Shown here piece by piece: positions 35,472 through 44,357 of a stretch of DNA of 44,357 nucleotides. Each line of letters starts with the position of its first letter. Position 1 is the first letter of the stretch. Below the pieces are notes generated by a model. It was not told where the DNA came from. It did no database searches and saw only the letters and a program-made list of their open reading frames with translations. Both the position numbers and the translations under genes were made by a program. The stretch covers positions 1 to 44,357 of the forward strand of contig JAFSDN010000044.1 of NCBI GenBank assembly GCA_017436245.1, written 5' to 3'. The stretch comes from Clostridia bacterium (GTDB lineage: Bacteria > Bacillota > Clostridia > Monoglobales > Monoglobaceae).

Positions 35472-38400
35472 TTATTCATATGCATAAACCAATATCACCT
35501 GAGGATTACCGGTGTTCGAATACACCATAGCCTTATAGCGGTCAACTCCTGCAAACTGATGTGCATCAGAAACTGCTGTAATTGTTGTTCCTCTGCCGGT
35601 TTCTTCAACCACCAAAACTTTTGCGAAAGCATCCTTGAGATAGGTTTCACGATTTCCTGCAATTGTTGTAATGGTCAGAGTATTTTTGGTTGCTGAGCTT
35701 ATGCTTCCAAACTGATACCTGTAATAACCGTGGTAATAATCAGGATAATTTCCACCCACAGTATACCATGTATCGCCCATTGGCGCATCGCCGCCCACAG
35801 GCTCAACAGACGGGTCAAAATCAAATATGCGTTCTGCCGCTCTGACCGTGCTTCCCTGAGTCTGGTAACGGATAATGTCGCCAAAGCCAATGTCTGTGAC
35901 AGGTTTTGCATATTTAATCTTTTCTGCATCTGATAATGCAATAAATGCACTCATGTCAACCCAGTTTTTGCTTGACGAATTATTGCTGAGACATTCGGGT
36001 TTTTCCTGATACAAAAGTCCTGTTTCAATTATGCTGAGGTCTTCCTTTGCCATAAACGACGCTTCCTTCTGTGTTTCAAGGTTCAAACCCTTGACCTGAA
36101 CCACAATATCGCCGTCAGCTGACATAGCCTTTGTAACCTCCTGCACCACCAGCTGAGGTGCTGAAGTGTTTGTTACTGTTGTGAGCATGCCACCGGTTGG
36201 TGCCATAGCAGAAGCACTATATGAATTTGTTGTTACAAAAACCGTAGGATAGCCTTCCTCGTCGGGCATATATCCCTGAAGATTCTGAGTTTTGTTGGAA
36301 CGGTTTCCGGCAACATTCAGAACCGTTGACATACTGTACAGCTCGTCAAAATCCGGGTCTGTTGTAAAGGAACCGGCAACAACAGGCAACACAAATGTTG
36401 GAGTGTCAGCCTTTGCCTGACTAATCATCAGATGCTTGCTCCAGAAAGCCGATGAATCTTTTGTGAACATACCTTCTGTAATTTTGGTATCCATTTTGCT
36501 GAATGTAATGCCATCATCTGCTTCAGCATCACTTAGAACAATCGTATCAATTGCTCTAAGCTCTCCGTTGCTGTTGAGCTTGTATCGAATCAGCTCCTTG
36601 TCATAAATATTCTGACCTGCCGCTCTGGTCAAAGCAGAGGCAAATTCAGCTTTTTTCATGGTAACGCCATCAACGGTAATTTTGTCTGCAACAGAATAAA
36701 CTTCCCACTTTTCATCCTGCGTGAAGAGCTTGAATCTTATATCGGTTGAAATGAGCTGTTCAATTCCGTATGTCTGAGAAAAGGCAATTTCCCAATTGGT
36801 GGATGCCGCCTCTTCATCTCTATTAACCCAAAGAATCTCACCCGCTTCATCAATATACGCTATTACCGCATCTCCGCTCTTTACGTCCGAACTTTCCATG
36901 TTACTGCCGAACGAAACAGAATATTTTACGTTATCAATAACCGCCGTAGTATCCGACAATGCCGACAATTTGCCAAAAATCGGCTCATTGTAAAGAATTA
37001 TTCTGCAATGCTCACCGTCAGGAGTGGAATAGAGCTTGACAACACTATCTTTTGTCACCTTTCTCATTGCCTGAGTTTTGCCATTCATATCAGTTACCGA
37101 GAGGTTTTCAATCTTCACAGTTTTGCGAACACCCTCTGTATCTACAAACGTTAGTTCCTCCTCATCCGAAAAGGTACTCACCAGATAATGAAGGGTATAT
37201 TCTTCGATTAAAACAACATCGTAACCGCTTTCACCATCATTATTAACCAATCGAAGCTGACCGTTTTTAATTAGCAAATCCGACGGCTTGTAATAAGGCT
37301 CAGCAACTCCGTTTTTAATCACATAAAAATCTTTTGCAAGGCTGTAACTCTTTTCTTTTCCATCTGTATTTTCAGCAACTATTTTTCCTGCCAAAATATC
37401 TGCCGCAGAAGACATGAGATATGCTGCGGGCAAAACAACCTCCAGATTATCATCGGTCTGCCATGCATAGAATATTTCTCCGCTGTCAATATAAGATGCC
37501 GCAATAACCGACTTTCCAAGGTATGCATCCAAAACACCCTTTGAGTCCGTAAAGTATTTACCACCAATCACAGCATTGCTGTCATGATTTTTTTCATTTC
37601 CATCCAGAGTGCTGATTCCGTTTTCCTCAACTATACCTTCGGTCAGAACCACGTTATAACGGCTTCTGAGCAAGTCCTCGCCCTTTTCATAATGCACCAT
37701 ATCCGGCTCAATTACCGACACTCTGTATTCAGGCGCAAGAAGTGCATTATAAAATACTGTTGCAACGTCGCCACGGCTTATGGGTTCGTCGTATGATTCC
37801 ATTGAAACATCCTTGAACAAATCCATATCCTCAACAAGTTTCAAAAGTCTTGCGTTCATATTCATTCTGGTGAATATGTTTATAACATCGCTGTAACCAA
37901 TTGCACGAAGGGTCATATACATAATCTCACGCTTGGTTACATAGTCATTGGGTTTGAAATATGCTGTTCCGTCACCGGTAATGTAACCCGAATTATAAGC
38001 AGCACACACACCATCATAATTCTTATGGCTTTTCGGAACATCCGCAAAAGGCATTTCACCGCCTGCTGAACCGCCAAATGCATCAACAACCGCCTGTGCA
38101 GCTTCGGCACGGGTCATAAGGTGGTCAACGCCGTAAATACTCTCGCTGACCGGCTGCATTAATCCAAAATATGATAATAGAGTTATTGTACTTTCCTGCT
38201 TTGAGCCTGCAACGTCATCACCAAGAACAATTGCATCGGGGTCAACAAGCTCACCGTAGATTTCCATTTCACCCAATACGAAGATAAAAACGTCAGTTTT
38301 CACCGCTCTCACATAACGGTAAGGTGTTTTGAGCGTAATAGGGATTTCAACAGGTGCTTTAAACGCCGTAGGGGTTTCACCAATGGCATCAACTCTCACC

Positions 38401-38744
38401 TTGTCGGAAAAGTCGGGCGTGTTGGCAAACTCCAACACCATACGTCTTCTATAATCTTCATGGTCAATATCATGACGGGTGTGGAGAACAACAGAGCTGA
38501 TTCTGTACGGTTCGCCCAAATCAACCTGAATATATGCACCAACCTCCAGGTCGTCACGAACCCAGTTTGTCGTAAGGTTGCCATCGTTAATATGCTCCAT
38601 TTTATAGGAAGGGTGGGTCGAACTTGCTGTCACGGGCTTGCCTATTGCAAGATTATCACCGTTTGCCGAAACAGAAATATGTTGAATAAATAATGTACTT
38701 ACAACAAGAGTAAGACTTAATAATAATGTAACTATTCTTTTCAA
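35472..38744 (-). CDS. S-layer-anchored protein: discoidin, N-terminal SLH, large beta-rich tail (second cassette)
   Basis: A 1090-residue exported protein paralogous to 5508-8858. The start is TTG (38744) with AGGAGG 7 nt upstream and signal peptide MKRIVTLLLSLTLVVSTLF. A discoidin module (about 30-165; NLAIGKPVTASSTHPS, TTNWVRDD, IQVDLGEPYRI) is followed by SLH motifs at about 185-345 (LMTRAEAAQAVVDAFGG; YNSGYITGDGTAYFKPNDYVTKREIMYMT). The tail of about 740 residues has the same ordered blocks as the paralogue (YNVVLTEGIVEEN, KPSDLLIKNGQL, DIGFGDIIRYQTQG, YRYQFGSIS). Its start lies 15 nt after the TAG of 38760-42752, so the pair is co-transcribed in the same order as in the first cassette. 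Confidence 0.8.
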   Translation of the reverse strand: MKRIVTLLLSLTLVVSTLFIQHISVSANGDNLAIGKPVTASSTHPSYKMEHINDGNLTTNWVRDDLEVGAYIQVDLGEPYRISSVVLHTRHDIDHEDYRRRMVLEFANTPDFSDKVRVDAIGETPTAFKAPVEIPITLKTPYRYVRAVKTDVFIFVLGEMEIYGELVDPDAIVLGDDVAGSKQESTITLLSYFGLMQPVSESIYGVDHLMTRAEAAQAVVDAFGGSAGGEMPFADVPKSHKNYDGVCAAYNSGYITGDGTAYFKPNDYVTKREIMYMTLRAIGYSDVINIFTRMNMNARLLKLVEDMDLFKDVSMESYDEPISRGDVATVFYNALLAPEYRVSVIEPDMVHYEKGEDLLRSRYNVVLTEGIVEENGISTLDGNEKNHDSNAVIGGKYFTDSKGVLDAYLGKSVIAASYIDSGEIFYAWQTDDNLEVVLPAAYLMSSAADILAGKIVAENTDGKEKSYSLAKDFYVIKNGVAEPYYKPSDLLIKNGQLRLVNNDGESGYDVVLIEEYTLHYLVSTFSDEEELTFVDTEGVRKTVKIENLSVTDMNGKTQAMRKVTKDSVVKLYSTPDGEHCRIILYNEPIFGKLSALSDTTAVIDNVKYSVSFGSNMESSDVKSGDAVIAYIDEAGEILWVNRDEEAASTNWEIAFSQTYGIEQLISTDIRFKLFTQDEKWEVYSVADKITVDGVTMKKAEFASALTRAAGQNIYDKELIRYKLNSNGELRAIDTIVLSDAEADDGITFSKMDTKITEGMFTKDSSAFWSKHLMISQAKADTPTFVLPVVAGSFTTDPDFDELYSMSTVLNVAGNRSNKTQNLQGYMPDEEGYPTVFVTTNSYSASAMAPTGGMLTTVTNTSAPQLVVQEVTKAMSADGDIVVQVKGLNLETQKEASFMAKEDLSIIETGLLYQEKPECLSNNSSSKNWVDMSAFIALSDAEKIKYAKPVTDIGFGDIIRYQTQGSTVRAAERIFDFDPSVEPVGGDAPMGDTWYTVGGNYPDYYHGYYRYQFGSISSATKNTLTITTIAGNRETYLKDAFAKVLVVEETGRGTTITAVSDAHQFAGVDRYKAMVYSNTGNPQVILVYAYE

Positions 38745-38759
38745 ATTTCGTCCTCCTCT

Positions 38760-41700
38760 CTACTTCTCGATTATATTTAAAAATCTGTGGAATATAACTG
38801 CCGCTTCTGCACGGGTTGCATTGCCCATTGGATTGAAGCTTCCATCTGTGTAGCCGGTGATAATTCCAAGTCCGCTCAGGGTATTCACCGCCGACTTTGC
38901 ATAGTCAGAGATATTTGCCGAATCTGCAAATTCTGATGTATCACCGTTATATTCTATTCCCAGCTTTGCAAGGGCACGGCTGAGCATAACAGCAAGGTCC
39001 TGTCTGGTAACATTCATTCCAACGCCAAAGCTCTGTTTTGAAACACCGTACACAAGCTCATTAACCTTTGCCGCCGTCACAAAGGGATAATACCATTCGC
39101 CAACTCTGCAGTCGGAATAGTTATTTTCACCAAGACCGTCGGTGGTGAGCTCCATAGCCAGAATAAGCAGCTTCACCGTTTCTTCACGGGTGAGAGTTCC
39201 CGATGGGTCAAAGAAGCCGTTACCCTTCCCGGCAATAATTCCTCTTTGGCTGAGGTCGGTTATTGCCTCCTCTGCCCATCCGTATGCAACGATGTCAGAA
39301 AATCCCGACTGAGGCTTTTGTACATCGGCAGTATCGGTAAGCTGTGGAACAGCAACGGGAGTTGCACCCCCAAGGCTCATTCCTCCGCCGCCACCGCCCG
39401 AAGAATGACCTTTTTCCGTTGATGTAACTTTGTCTTTGTTCTTAAGGTCTTCCAGAATGTCAGATACTTCCTCATCCATTCCGTCTGCATAATCCGACTT
39501 CACGGTTGTCATATTATTTGAAAGTTTCTTTGCAATATCAAGCATTGAATACTTTGTTGAAAGGGTGCTTTCCTTGATTCCAAGCTGTTTGCTAAAGTTT
39601 TTCAGAGCATTTTCAACGTCCTCTATGCTACCATCTGCAATGAGACAAAGTGCCGAAGCACGTCCCAAAGCATTTGCAATTTCCTTTGCGGTAACAGGAG
39701 AATTCTTCTGAACTGCCGAAAGAATCTCCAAAAATTCATTCTCATCGTAGCTGTCGGTAAACACCTTGGGCATTGAACCGATATAAGGCGTTATGTCTGC
39801 ATCATTATCAAAAAATGCACCATCAATCACGATTGCAGCCTTTGCCGCTGCTGTAATGGCTTCAACGCTGTTCCAGTTTTTGATATTTTCAGCAAACAAG
39901 CCTTTTTCAAAGCCTTCCTTTGCCAGCATAAAGCTCTTTGCCATGGTATCGGAGGCAAGAAGCTCGTCTGTAACTGTTCCGAAAAATCCGCTGTTTTCCC
40001 GAACCAGTCTGGCGAAATTCTCTTCCGAAACATTCTCAAAGGCGCGAACTACAGTTGATGTATCAGTATTTGCAAATACATAACTGCTTTCCGAAAGAAC
40101 TGAGTCTGCGTTATCTGTTGCAAAAACAATACCGTATTCGCCTTCCGCCGCATCAGATGGCATTGTATAATCAAAAGTATACTTCCACTCTGAATTGTCG
40201 TTCTTGGGTGACTTGGCAATAATATGTGCAAAAATGTCACTTGCACCAAAGCTTTCTGCATCTGAACCGGGCTTCAGAATAACCATTGCCATAACCGAAC
40301 AGTCAGCACTGACTGTTGCACTGATACTAGTTCCAATCTGATTATATTCAATTGCGCCCTCATTCTCGCCCTCATATGCCGGACGTTCGGTTTGCTTGCG
40401 CAGATTTTCATAATATTTTATGATTTCTCTGCCCTTGATGAGAGCCGCTTCCCATACTCCATTTGTTCCGTCCTCAACAGCCGCCGAAATTCTGAGACTG
40501 TTGAATGCACCGGCATGAGCCACCGTGCTCTCGGCATATGCGGTTTCCACGCCATCGTCTGTGTTGCGTACAAAAATACCAATGAGCTTGTCAGCATTTT
40601 CGCCGTTTAATATATCAGTATTGATAACAAGCTCGCTGTCGCTTACCGAAGCCGTAATACCCGATATTATGTGGTCGCCTCCTGCTTCTGCAACATAGTC
40701 ACTCACCTCAGAGCTTTGTGCATATGCCTGCAGGGTATTTATTTCAAGTCGGTTAAAGTTGTTTGCCGCTCCTGTCAGATTTGTTGCATGGGGCTTGATT
40801 ACGCCCACATAGCGATATTTGTTATCTTTTAATGCCTCAGGAACTTCAACAACCACAAGTCCGCTGTCATTCTTGCTGTCGCGGTTAAGAGTGTCAACCT
40901 GAGCAATAACGTCATAATGACCTTCGCTGAAGTTATCCTTTGCACTTGAATAGCTGTCGGTTGCAACAATTTTGAATGCATTGCCGTAGTCAGCACTGCC
41001 GCTCTTCACCTGAACCGCAACATGGCTGAGCTTAACATCCATTCCCATATCCGTAATTATACGCATAGGCACTGTTTCAGATGTTGCATCACCTGCGGAG
41101 GTTGTGGGGTTATCGTCATTGAAGCCCGCCTTTTTGGACTCATTATACTTACTTGTATTATCATGTGAATTTGCAAGGTTTGACATAAAGATAGGCTTGT
41201 TCAAGGTCATAAGGGACACAGCGCCTGATGTCGCATCATTTTCCGCTTCAGCATTGGGAACATATACCGCAACCTCTGCAAGGGCAAAGTCGGCATCCTC
41301 CGCATCGGCTGAGCGCTCAAAAATAATGTATCTGTACTCGCCCGATGCAGCTTCTTCAACATACATCTCTTCGGTATCAATTGTTTCCACGTTCAGAATT
41401 GCGGTTTTATCCTTGAAAAGAGCATCCGATACGCCATACACCGTCATATTATCAGCAGAACCCGAAAATGCAGGCAAAATACCGATTCCCTTTACCGTGT
41501 ATGTATTACCTAAATCAACAATAAGCTGTTCCGAGTTGGATTCAAAGTTCTTTGCCGTCCAATAGGTTTCAGTATCGCCGTCAAGAGCTTGTCTCGGAGC
41601 TGTCCCTTCATCGGAGCTGATTGAAAAAGCAGGCTTGCCTGCTGCAACATCCGAAAGCTCACTCAAATCAAAGCCATCATCGGGTATAATCTCTCCGCCG

Positions 41701-42752
41701 CCTTCACCTTCGCCACCTTCACCGCCTTCTTCGCCGGCAGCTTTTGGAGCATACGCCTGGAATGTGTTGACAGACAGACGGGTGTACTTTTGTTCGGGGG
41801 ATGCACAAGGCTTTATTATACCAACCCATGAATACAAATTATCCTTGAATTCATCAGGAACATCAAAAACAATCAAGCCTGAATTATCCTGACCGTCCAA
41901 GGGAGTTACCGTCACTTCGGCAAGAACATCATAATCCGCTTCCGAATAGATGTTTTTTGCCGAGGTATAGCTGTCGGTTGCAACAATCTTAAAGTAGTTA
42001 TAATAATCCTGCGACTCTGATGCACACTGATAAGCCACATGACTGAGCTTTGTGGGGGTGCCAAGGTTCACCATCATTCTGATAGGAGCCACCTTTGCGG
42101 CAGTGGTTCCCGTAGCTGTACTCCTGTCTCCATCAAGGAGATTTGCTCCAATTACGCCTCTGCTTTCAAGATATCTCGTATAATCCATACTATCTGCAAG
42201 ACTGCTGATGAGTATACTCTTGTCGGAAGTTGTAACAAGAGATACGTTTTTGGCATCCAAAGATGCTTCGTCTGATGAATATACTTCTATTTCAGCAAAC
42301 CCGAAGGGTGTTTCGGTCTCCTCTGCCGCACGTTCAAAAACAAGATAGCGGTATGCAGTTTCGGTATCAGCAACTGTCACATTACCGTCACCAAGTGCTT
42401 CAACCACCGCAATCTGGCTTTTGCCTTCATACGCATTGACTTCTGCACCATAGATTGTAACATTTTCCGCAGAACCGTCCTCCGCAGGAATAAGCCGTAT
42501 GCCGTTTATGGTCTGAGCTTTGCCCAAATCCAGCATAAGCTCTCTTGCATAGCCGCCTCCGTTTCCTGAAAGCCATGCAGTTTCGGTGTCACCGTCAACC
42601 GCCATCGAGGGCACGGTATCTGACGCTGAATTAATCGCGAAAGCCGCCTTACCCTGTGCTATATTTACACTTTCTGAATTTGCTGCAACAGGAACATATA
42701 CAGACAATATAATAAACACGGTCAAAATCAAGCTGAGTATTCTCTTATTCAA
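38760..42752 (-). CDS. S-layer-anchored protein: four discoidin modules, helical domain, C-terminal SLH (second cassette)
   Basis: About 1330 residues. I place the start at the TTG at 42752 (MNKRILSLILTVFIILSVYV), because AGGAAGG is 9 nt upstream; the in-frame ATG at 42761 directly abuts that site. Four discoidin modules form two pairs (VDGDTETAWLSGNG and LDGDTETYWTAKN lead the pairs), with an acidic Gly/Glu linker (GGEGGEGEGGG) between pairs. A beta region, a helical domain homologous to that of 8878-12750, a second glycine linker and three SLH motifs (about 1170-1330; FDPSGTLTREETVKLLIL, NVTRQDLAVMLSRAL, NATRAEAAVIFHRFL) follow. It stops with TAG. Role: wall-anchored glycan binding, inferred from domains. 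Confidence 0.82.
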   Translation of the reverse strand: MNKRILSLILTVFIILSVYVPVAANSESVNIAQGKAAFAINSASDTVPSMAVDGDTETAWLSGNGGGYARELMLDLGKAQTINGIRLIPAEDGSAENVTIYGAEVNAYEGKSQIAVVEALGDGNVTVADTETAYRYLVFERAAEETETPFGFAEIEVYSSDEASLDAKNVSLVTTSDKSILISSLADSMDYTRYLESRGVIGANLLDGDRSTATGTTAAKVAPIRMMVNLGTPTKLSHVAYQCASESQDYYNYFKIVATDSYTSAKNIYSEADYDVLAEVTVTPLDGQDNSGLIVFDVPDEFKDNLYSWVGIIKPCASPEQKYTRLSVNTFQAYAPKAAGEEGGEGGEGEGGGEIIPDDGFDLSELSDVAAGKPAFSISSDEGTAPRQALDGDTETYWTAKNFESNSEQLIVDLGNTYTVKGIGILPAFSGSADNMTVYGVSDALFKDKTAILNVETIDTEEMYVEEAASGEYRYIIFERSADAEDADFALAEVAVYVPNAEAENDATSGAVSLMTLNKPIFMSNLANSHDNTSKYNESKKAGFNDDNPTTSAGDATSETVPMRIITDMGMDVKLSHVAVQVKSGSADYGNAFKIVATDSYSSAKDNFSEGHYDVIAQVDTLNRDSKNDSGLVVVEVPEALKDNKYRYVGVIKPHATNLTGAANNFNRLEINTLQAYAQSSEVSDYVAEAGGDHIISGITASVSDSELVINTDILNGENADKLIGIFVRNTDDGVETAYAESTVAHAGAFNSLRISAAVEDGTNGVWEAALIKGREIIKYYENLRKQTERPAYEGENEGAIEYNQIGTSISATVSADCSVMAMVILKPGSDAESFGASDIFAHIIAKSPKNDNSEWKYTFDYTMPSDAAEGEYGIVFATDNADSVLSESSYVFANTDTSTVVRAFENVSEENFARLVRENSGFFGTVTDELLASDTMAKSFMLAKEGFEKGLFAENIKNWNSVEAITAAAKAAIVIDGAFFDNDADITPYIGSMPKVFTDSYDENEFLEILSAVQKNSPVTAKEIANALGRASALCLIADGSIEDVENALKNFSKQLGIKESTLSTKYSMLDIAKKLSNNMTTVKSDYADGMDEEVSDILEDLKNKDKVTSTEKGHSSGGGGGGMSLGGATPVAVPQLTDTADVQKPQSGFSDIVAYGWAEEAITDLSQRGIIAGKGNGFFDPSGTLTREETVKLLILAMELTTDGLGENNYSDCRVGEWYYPFVTAAKVNELVYGVSKQSFGVGMNVTRQDLAVMLSRALAKLGIEYNGDTSEFADSANISDYAKSAVNTLSGLGIITGYTDGSFNPMGNATRAEAAVIFHRFLNIIEK

Positions 42753-42800
42753 ATATATCATCCTTCCTGTAATTTTTTTGATAGAACTGTTACTATATTT

Positions 42801-42875
42801 TGTCATTCTGAGCGAAGTCGAAGAATCTCTCGACTTTACGTTTATTCAAGATCCCTCCCATCGCTCGGAATAACA
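42801..42875. repeat. 75-bp imperfect palindromic intergenic repeat
   Basis: tgtcattctgagcga (42801-42815) and tcgctcggaataaca (42861-42875) are near-perfect inverted ends, with two mismatches in 15. The core (gaagtcgaagaatctctcgac) resembles a palindromic repeat scattered between genes in many bacterial genomes. It contains no open frame and lies 48 nt upstream of the 42752 start, in the leader of the second SLH cassette. Confidence 0.75.
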
Positions 42876-42905
42876 AGTTTTCAAATTTTTCTCAATACAA
42901 CATTT

Positions 42906-44357
42906 TTAGTTTTCTCTGATTGCACGAAGCTCACAAACATAGTTTGAAGCCTTTGAAACTTCGTATCTAACCACCACATAACGGTATGCGCCTGAGCCGT
43001 CAACATCAAAGCTGAATTCACCGGTTTTTCCGTTGCCGTTTGTTTCAATCAGATTTCCTACATATTTAATATCAGCATTTTCGTTGTTCTGTACAAACAG
43101 GTTATAATATGCTTCCAATGCTTCTGCACCATCGGTTTTGCCGGTGAGTGCCATAGCTTCTTCAACTGTGGGGTTGGGATTAATATTGCTCAGATATATT
43201 TCTCTGCCGGCTGAGCCTCTTTCGTACTTGGCATAACCTGTTACCTTGTTGAAGTTCTTTGCAGAGCCAAGGTCAACATAAACAAGTCCGTTTATTGTTG
43301 CAGGGCCCCAACCGATTTCGGTAGCTATGTCACCGTCTGTAAGCTTTGTTCCCTGATTCTTTACCTCCGGCTTTGCTTTCCATCCATCGCCATCACCAAA
43401 CTTAACTTCTAATGAAGGCTTGTTTGCAGAAAGCAGGCTAACGGGAGGACAAATCTCGCTTGCAACGATGGGCCTCAAATCGCCTTCCATATCCCAGAGC
43501 ATTGTTCTTGCGTAAACAACGCTGTCGGCATATTCTTCTTCTGCAAAATCAACGCTTGTGTCAAGTGCCGCACCAACGCCCTTTTGTGGTGCAATTGCCG
43601 CTGTCTTTACTCCAAGAAGCTTGTCATTGTCGTCATAAGCCGCCGCAATAAACTTATATTCTCTGCCTGTTACCGAAAGGAGCTTATCTGCCTTCACACT
43701 GAACTTTGTTGCAACATTTGCATCCTGTTCAAAGGTCACATCCGTGAATATTTCATCAAAGCTTGCTTCCCTTGTGTATACATCAAGCATAGCAAGAGAT
43801 GATCTCGCCCATGTTCCGCCCGCAGGTCTCATATCGGGAATACGAACACCAACATAACGGTATTTGTTGCCCTCCATAGCCTCTGTTGCGGCATAGATTC
43901 TCATTTTCTTCTGAGGCTGCATTCCGTTTGAATCCTCTGTGAACATAATCACAGCATTATCGGTTGAAAACTCATCTGTGTTTGAAACAAAGATTTCTGC
44001 ATTGCGGTTCACATTATTACTATTGTAACCATCACTGCTCATTGCAGTTACGTAGTCAATTTTCTGAGCACTGCCCAAATCTATCATATAATACACATCA
44101 CCTGTTGCACCGCCATATGCTGCCCATTCTGTTGTCATATCACCATCTGTAGCTCCGGTAGGGTTATCAAAATTTTCATCCTTAGTGTCAGCTCTACTTG
44201 CCTTTGCAGGCATACCGTAGCTTATGAGGTGCATTCTATCGTCTGTAGTGAATGAACAAGTCTGCTGTGCCGCTGTTGAATCGCTGTAAACACCCAATTC
44301 AATCATTGTGAGTGAACGGTGATATTCAGCAGGGTCAGACTGATACTTTTTCACATT
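42906..44357 (-). CDS. Discoidin-module protein, 5' end beyond the window
   Basis: The frame is open through the right edge, so the N-terminus and signal peptide are missing; the GTG near 44354 is not a supported start. The visible 483 residues hold a discoidin-like module (about 50-195; NPTGATDGDMTTEWAAYG, MIDLGSAQKIDYV, GNKYRYVGVRI), a beta segment resembling the one between modules in the neighbouring proteins (FIAAAYDDNDKLLGV), and a C-terminal discoidin-like module (about 315-480; LTDGDIATEIGWG, VYVDLGSAKNFNKV, YRYVVVRY). It ends 153 nt before the 42752 start, with the palindromic repeat between. It is probably secreted and glycan-binding like its neighbours. Confidence 0.75.
   Translation of the reverse strand, partial: NVKKYQSDPAEYHRSLTMIELGVYSDSTAAQQTCSFTTDDRMHLISYGMPAKASRADTKDENFDNPTGATDGDMTTEWAAYGGATGDVYYMIDLGSAQKIDYVTAMSSDGYNSNNVNRNAEIFVSNTDEFSTDNAVIMFTEDSNGMQPQKKMRIYAATEAMEGNKYRYVGVRIPDMRPAGGTWARSSLAMLDVYTREASFDEIFTDVTFEQDANVATKFSVKADKLLSVTGREYKFIAAAYDDNDKLLGVKTAAIAPQKGVGAALDTSVDFAEEEYADSVVYARTMLWDMEGDLRPIVASEICPPVSLLSANKPSLEVKFGDGDGWKAKPEVKNQGTKLTDGDIATEIGWGPATINGLVYVDLGSAKNFNKVTGYAKYERGSAGREIYLSNINPNPTVEEAMALTGKTDGAEALEAYYNLFVQNNENADIKYVGNLIETNGNGKTGEFSFDVDGSGAYRYVVVRYEVSKASNYVCELRAIREN

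Noticed and set aside
42801-42875. Insertion sequence remnant
   Set aside because: Only 75 bp, no open frame and no target duplication seen; it fits a short palindromic repeat.

Overview
The window reads as chromosomal DNA from a low-to-moderate-GC Gram-positive anaerobe of the class Clostridia, probably an uncultured gut or rumen plant-polysaccharide degrader. The signs are S-layer-homology (SLH) domains, copper-amine-oxidase-like C-terminal domains, strong AGGAGG ribosome binding sites, textbook sigma-A promoters, a GlpP antiterminator and a GlpA/DUF1667 gene set. A Monoglobus-like pectin degrader would fit, but that is a guess. Every gene except one AraC-type regulator is on the minus strand, and no tRNA, rRNA, CRISPR array or transposase was seen.

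Region 1 (about 24.2 kb down to 1): a carbohydrate regulon. A divergently transcribed AraC regulator (24200-24973, +) faces a 1977-residue beta-helix/discoidin protein (18139-24072). A second transcript starts near 17.83 kb and carries a GH4 glycosidase broken by one in-frame amber codon (16487-17806), a secreted beta-helix protein (12750-16448), two SLH/discoidin surface proteins (8878-12750 and 5508-8858), a cytoplasmic beta-propeller glycosidase-like protein (4020-5492) and a secreted discoidin-repeat protein (664-3936). An LplB-type sugar ABC permease runs off the left edge. The promoters of the GH4 operon and of the 1977-residue gene share a 38-bp element at exactly the same distance (21 nt) from a TATAAT box. 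The second copy also overlaps the -10 box of araC, so one AraC-controlled regulon is likely.

Region 2 (25.1-32.8 kb): housekeeping and transport. It holds a YitT-family membrane protein and a glycerol-3-phosphate oxidation operon: GlpA-like dehydrogenase with a BFD iron-sulfur domain, NAD(P)/FAD oxidoreductase, DUF1667 iron-sulfur protein, GlpP antiterminator and HAD phosphatase. The operon leader carries a long intrinsic terminator, as expected for GlpP control. A YczE-like membrane protein and a sodium-dependent NSS transporter follow.

Region 3 (32.8-44.4 kb): a second surface-polysaccharide cluster. It holds a secreted GH26 enzyme with a copper-amine-oxidase-like tail, an endonuclease/exonuclease/phosphatase-fold enzyme and a second pair of SLH/discoidin proteins (35472-38744 and 38760-42752). 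This pair is paralogous, in the same order, to the pair in region 1. A partial discoidin protein runs off the right edge.

The main theme is a surface system built from about two dozen discoidin-like modules: free secreted beta-helix and discoidin proteins plus S-layer-anchored proteins that always come as a two-gene cassette. The likely job is to bind and cut a complex polysaccharide at the wall, import fragments by ABC transport and process them inside by GH4 and the propeller enzyme. The duplicated two-gene SLH cassette and the exchange of beta-helix and discoidin halves between genes look least described.
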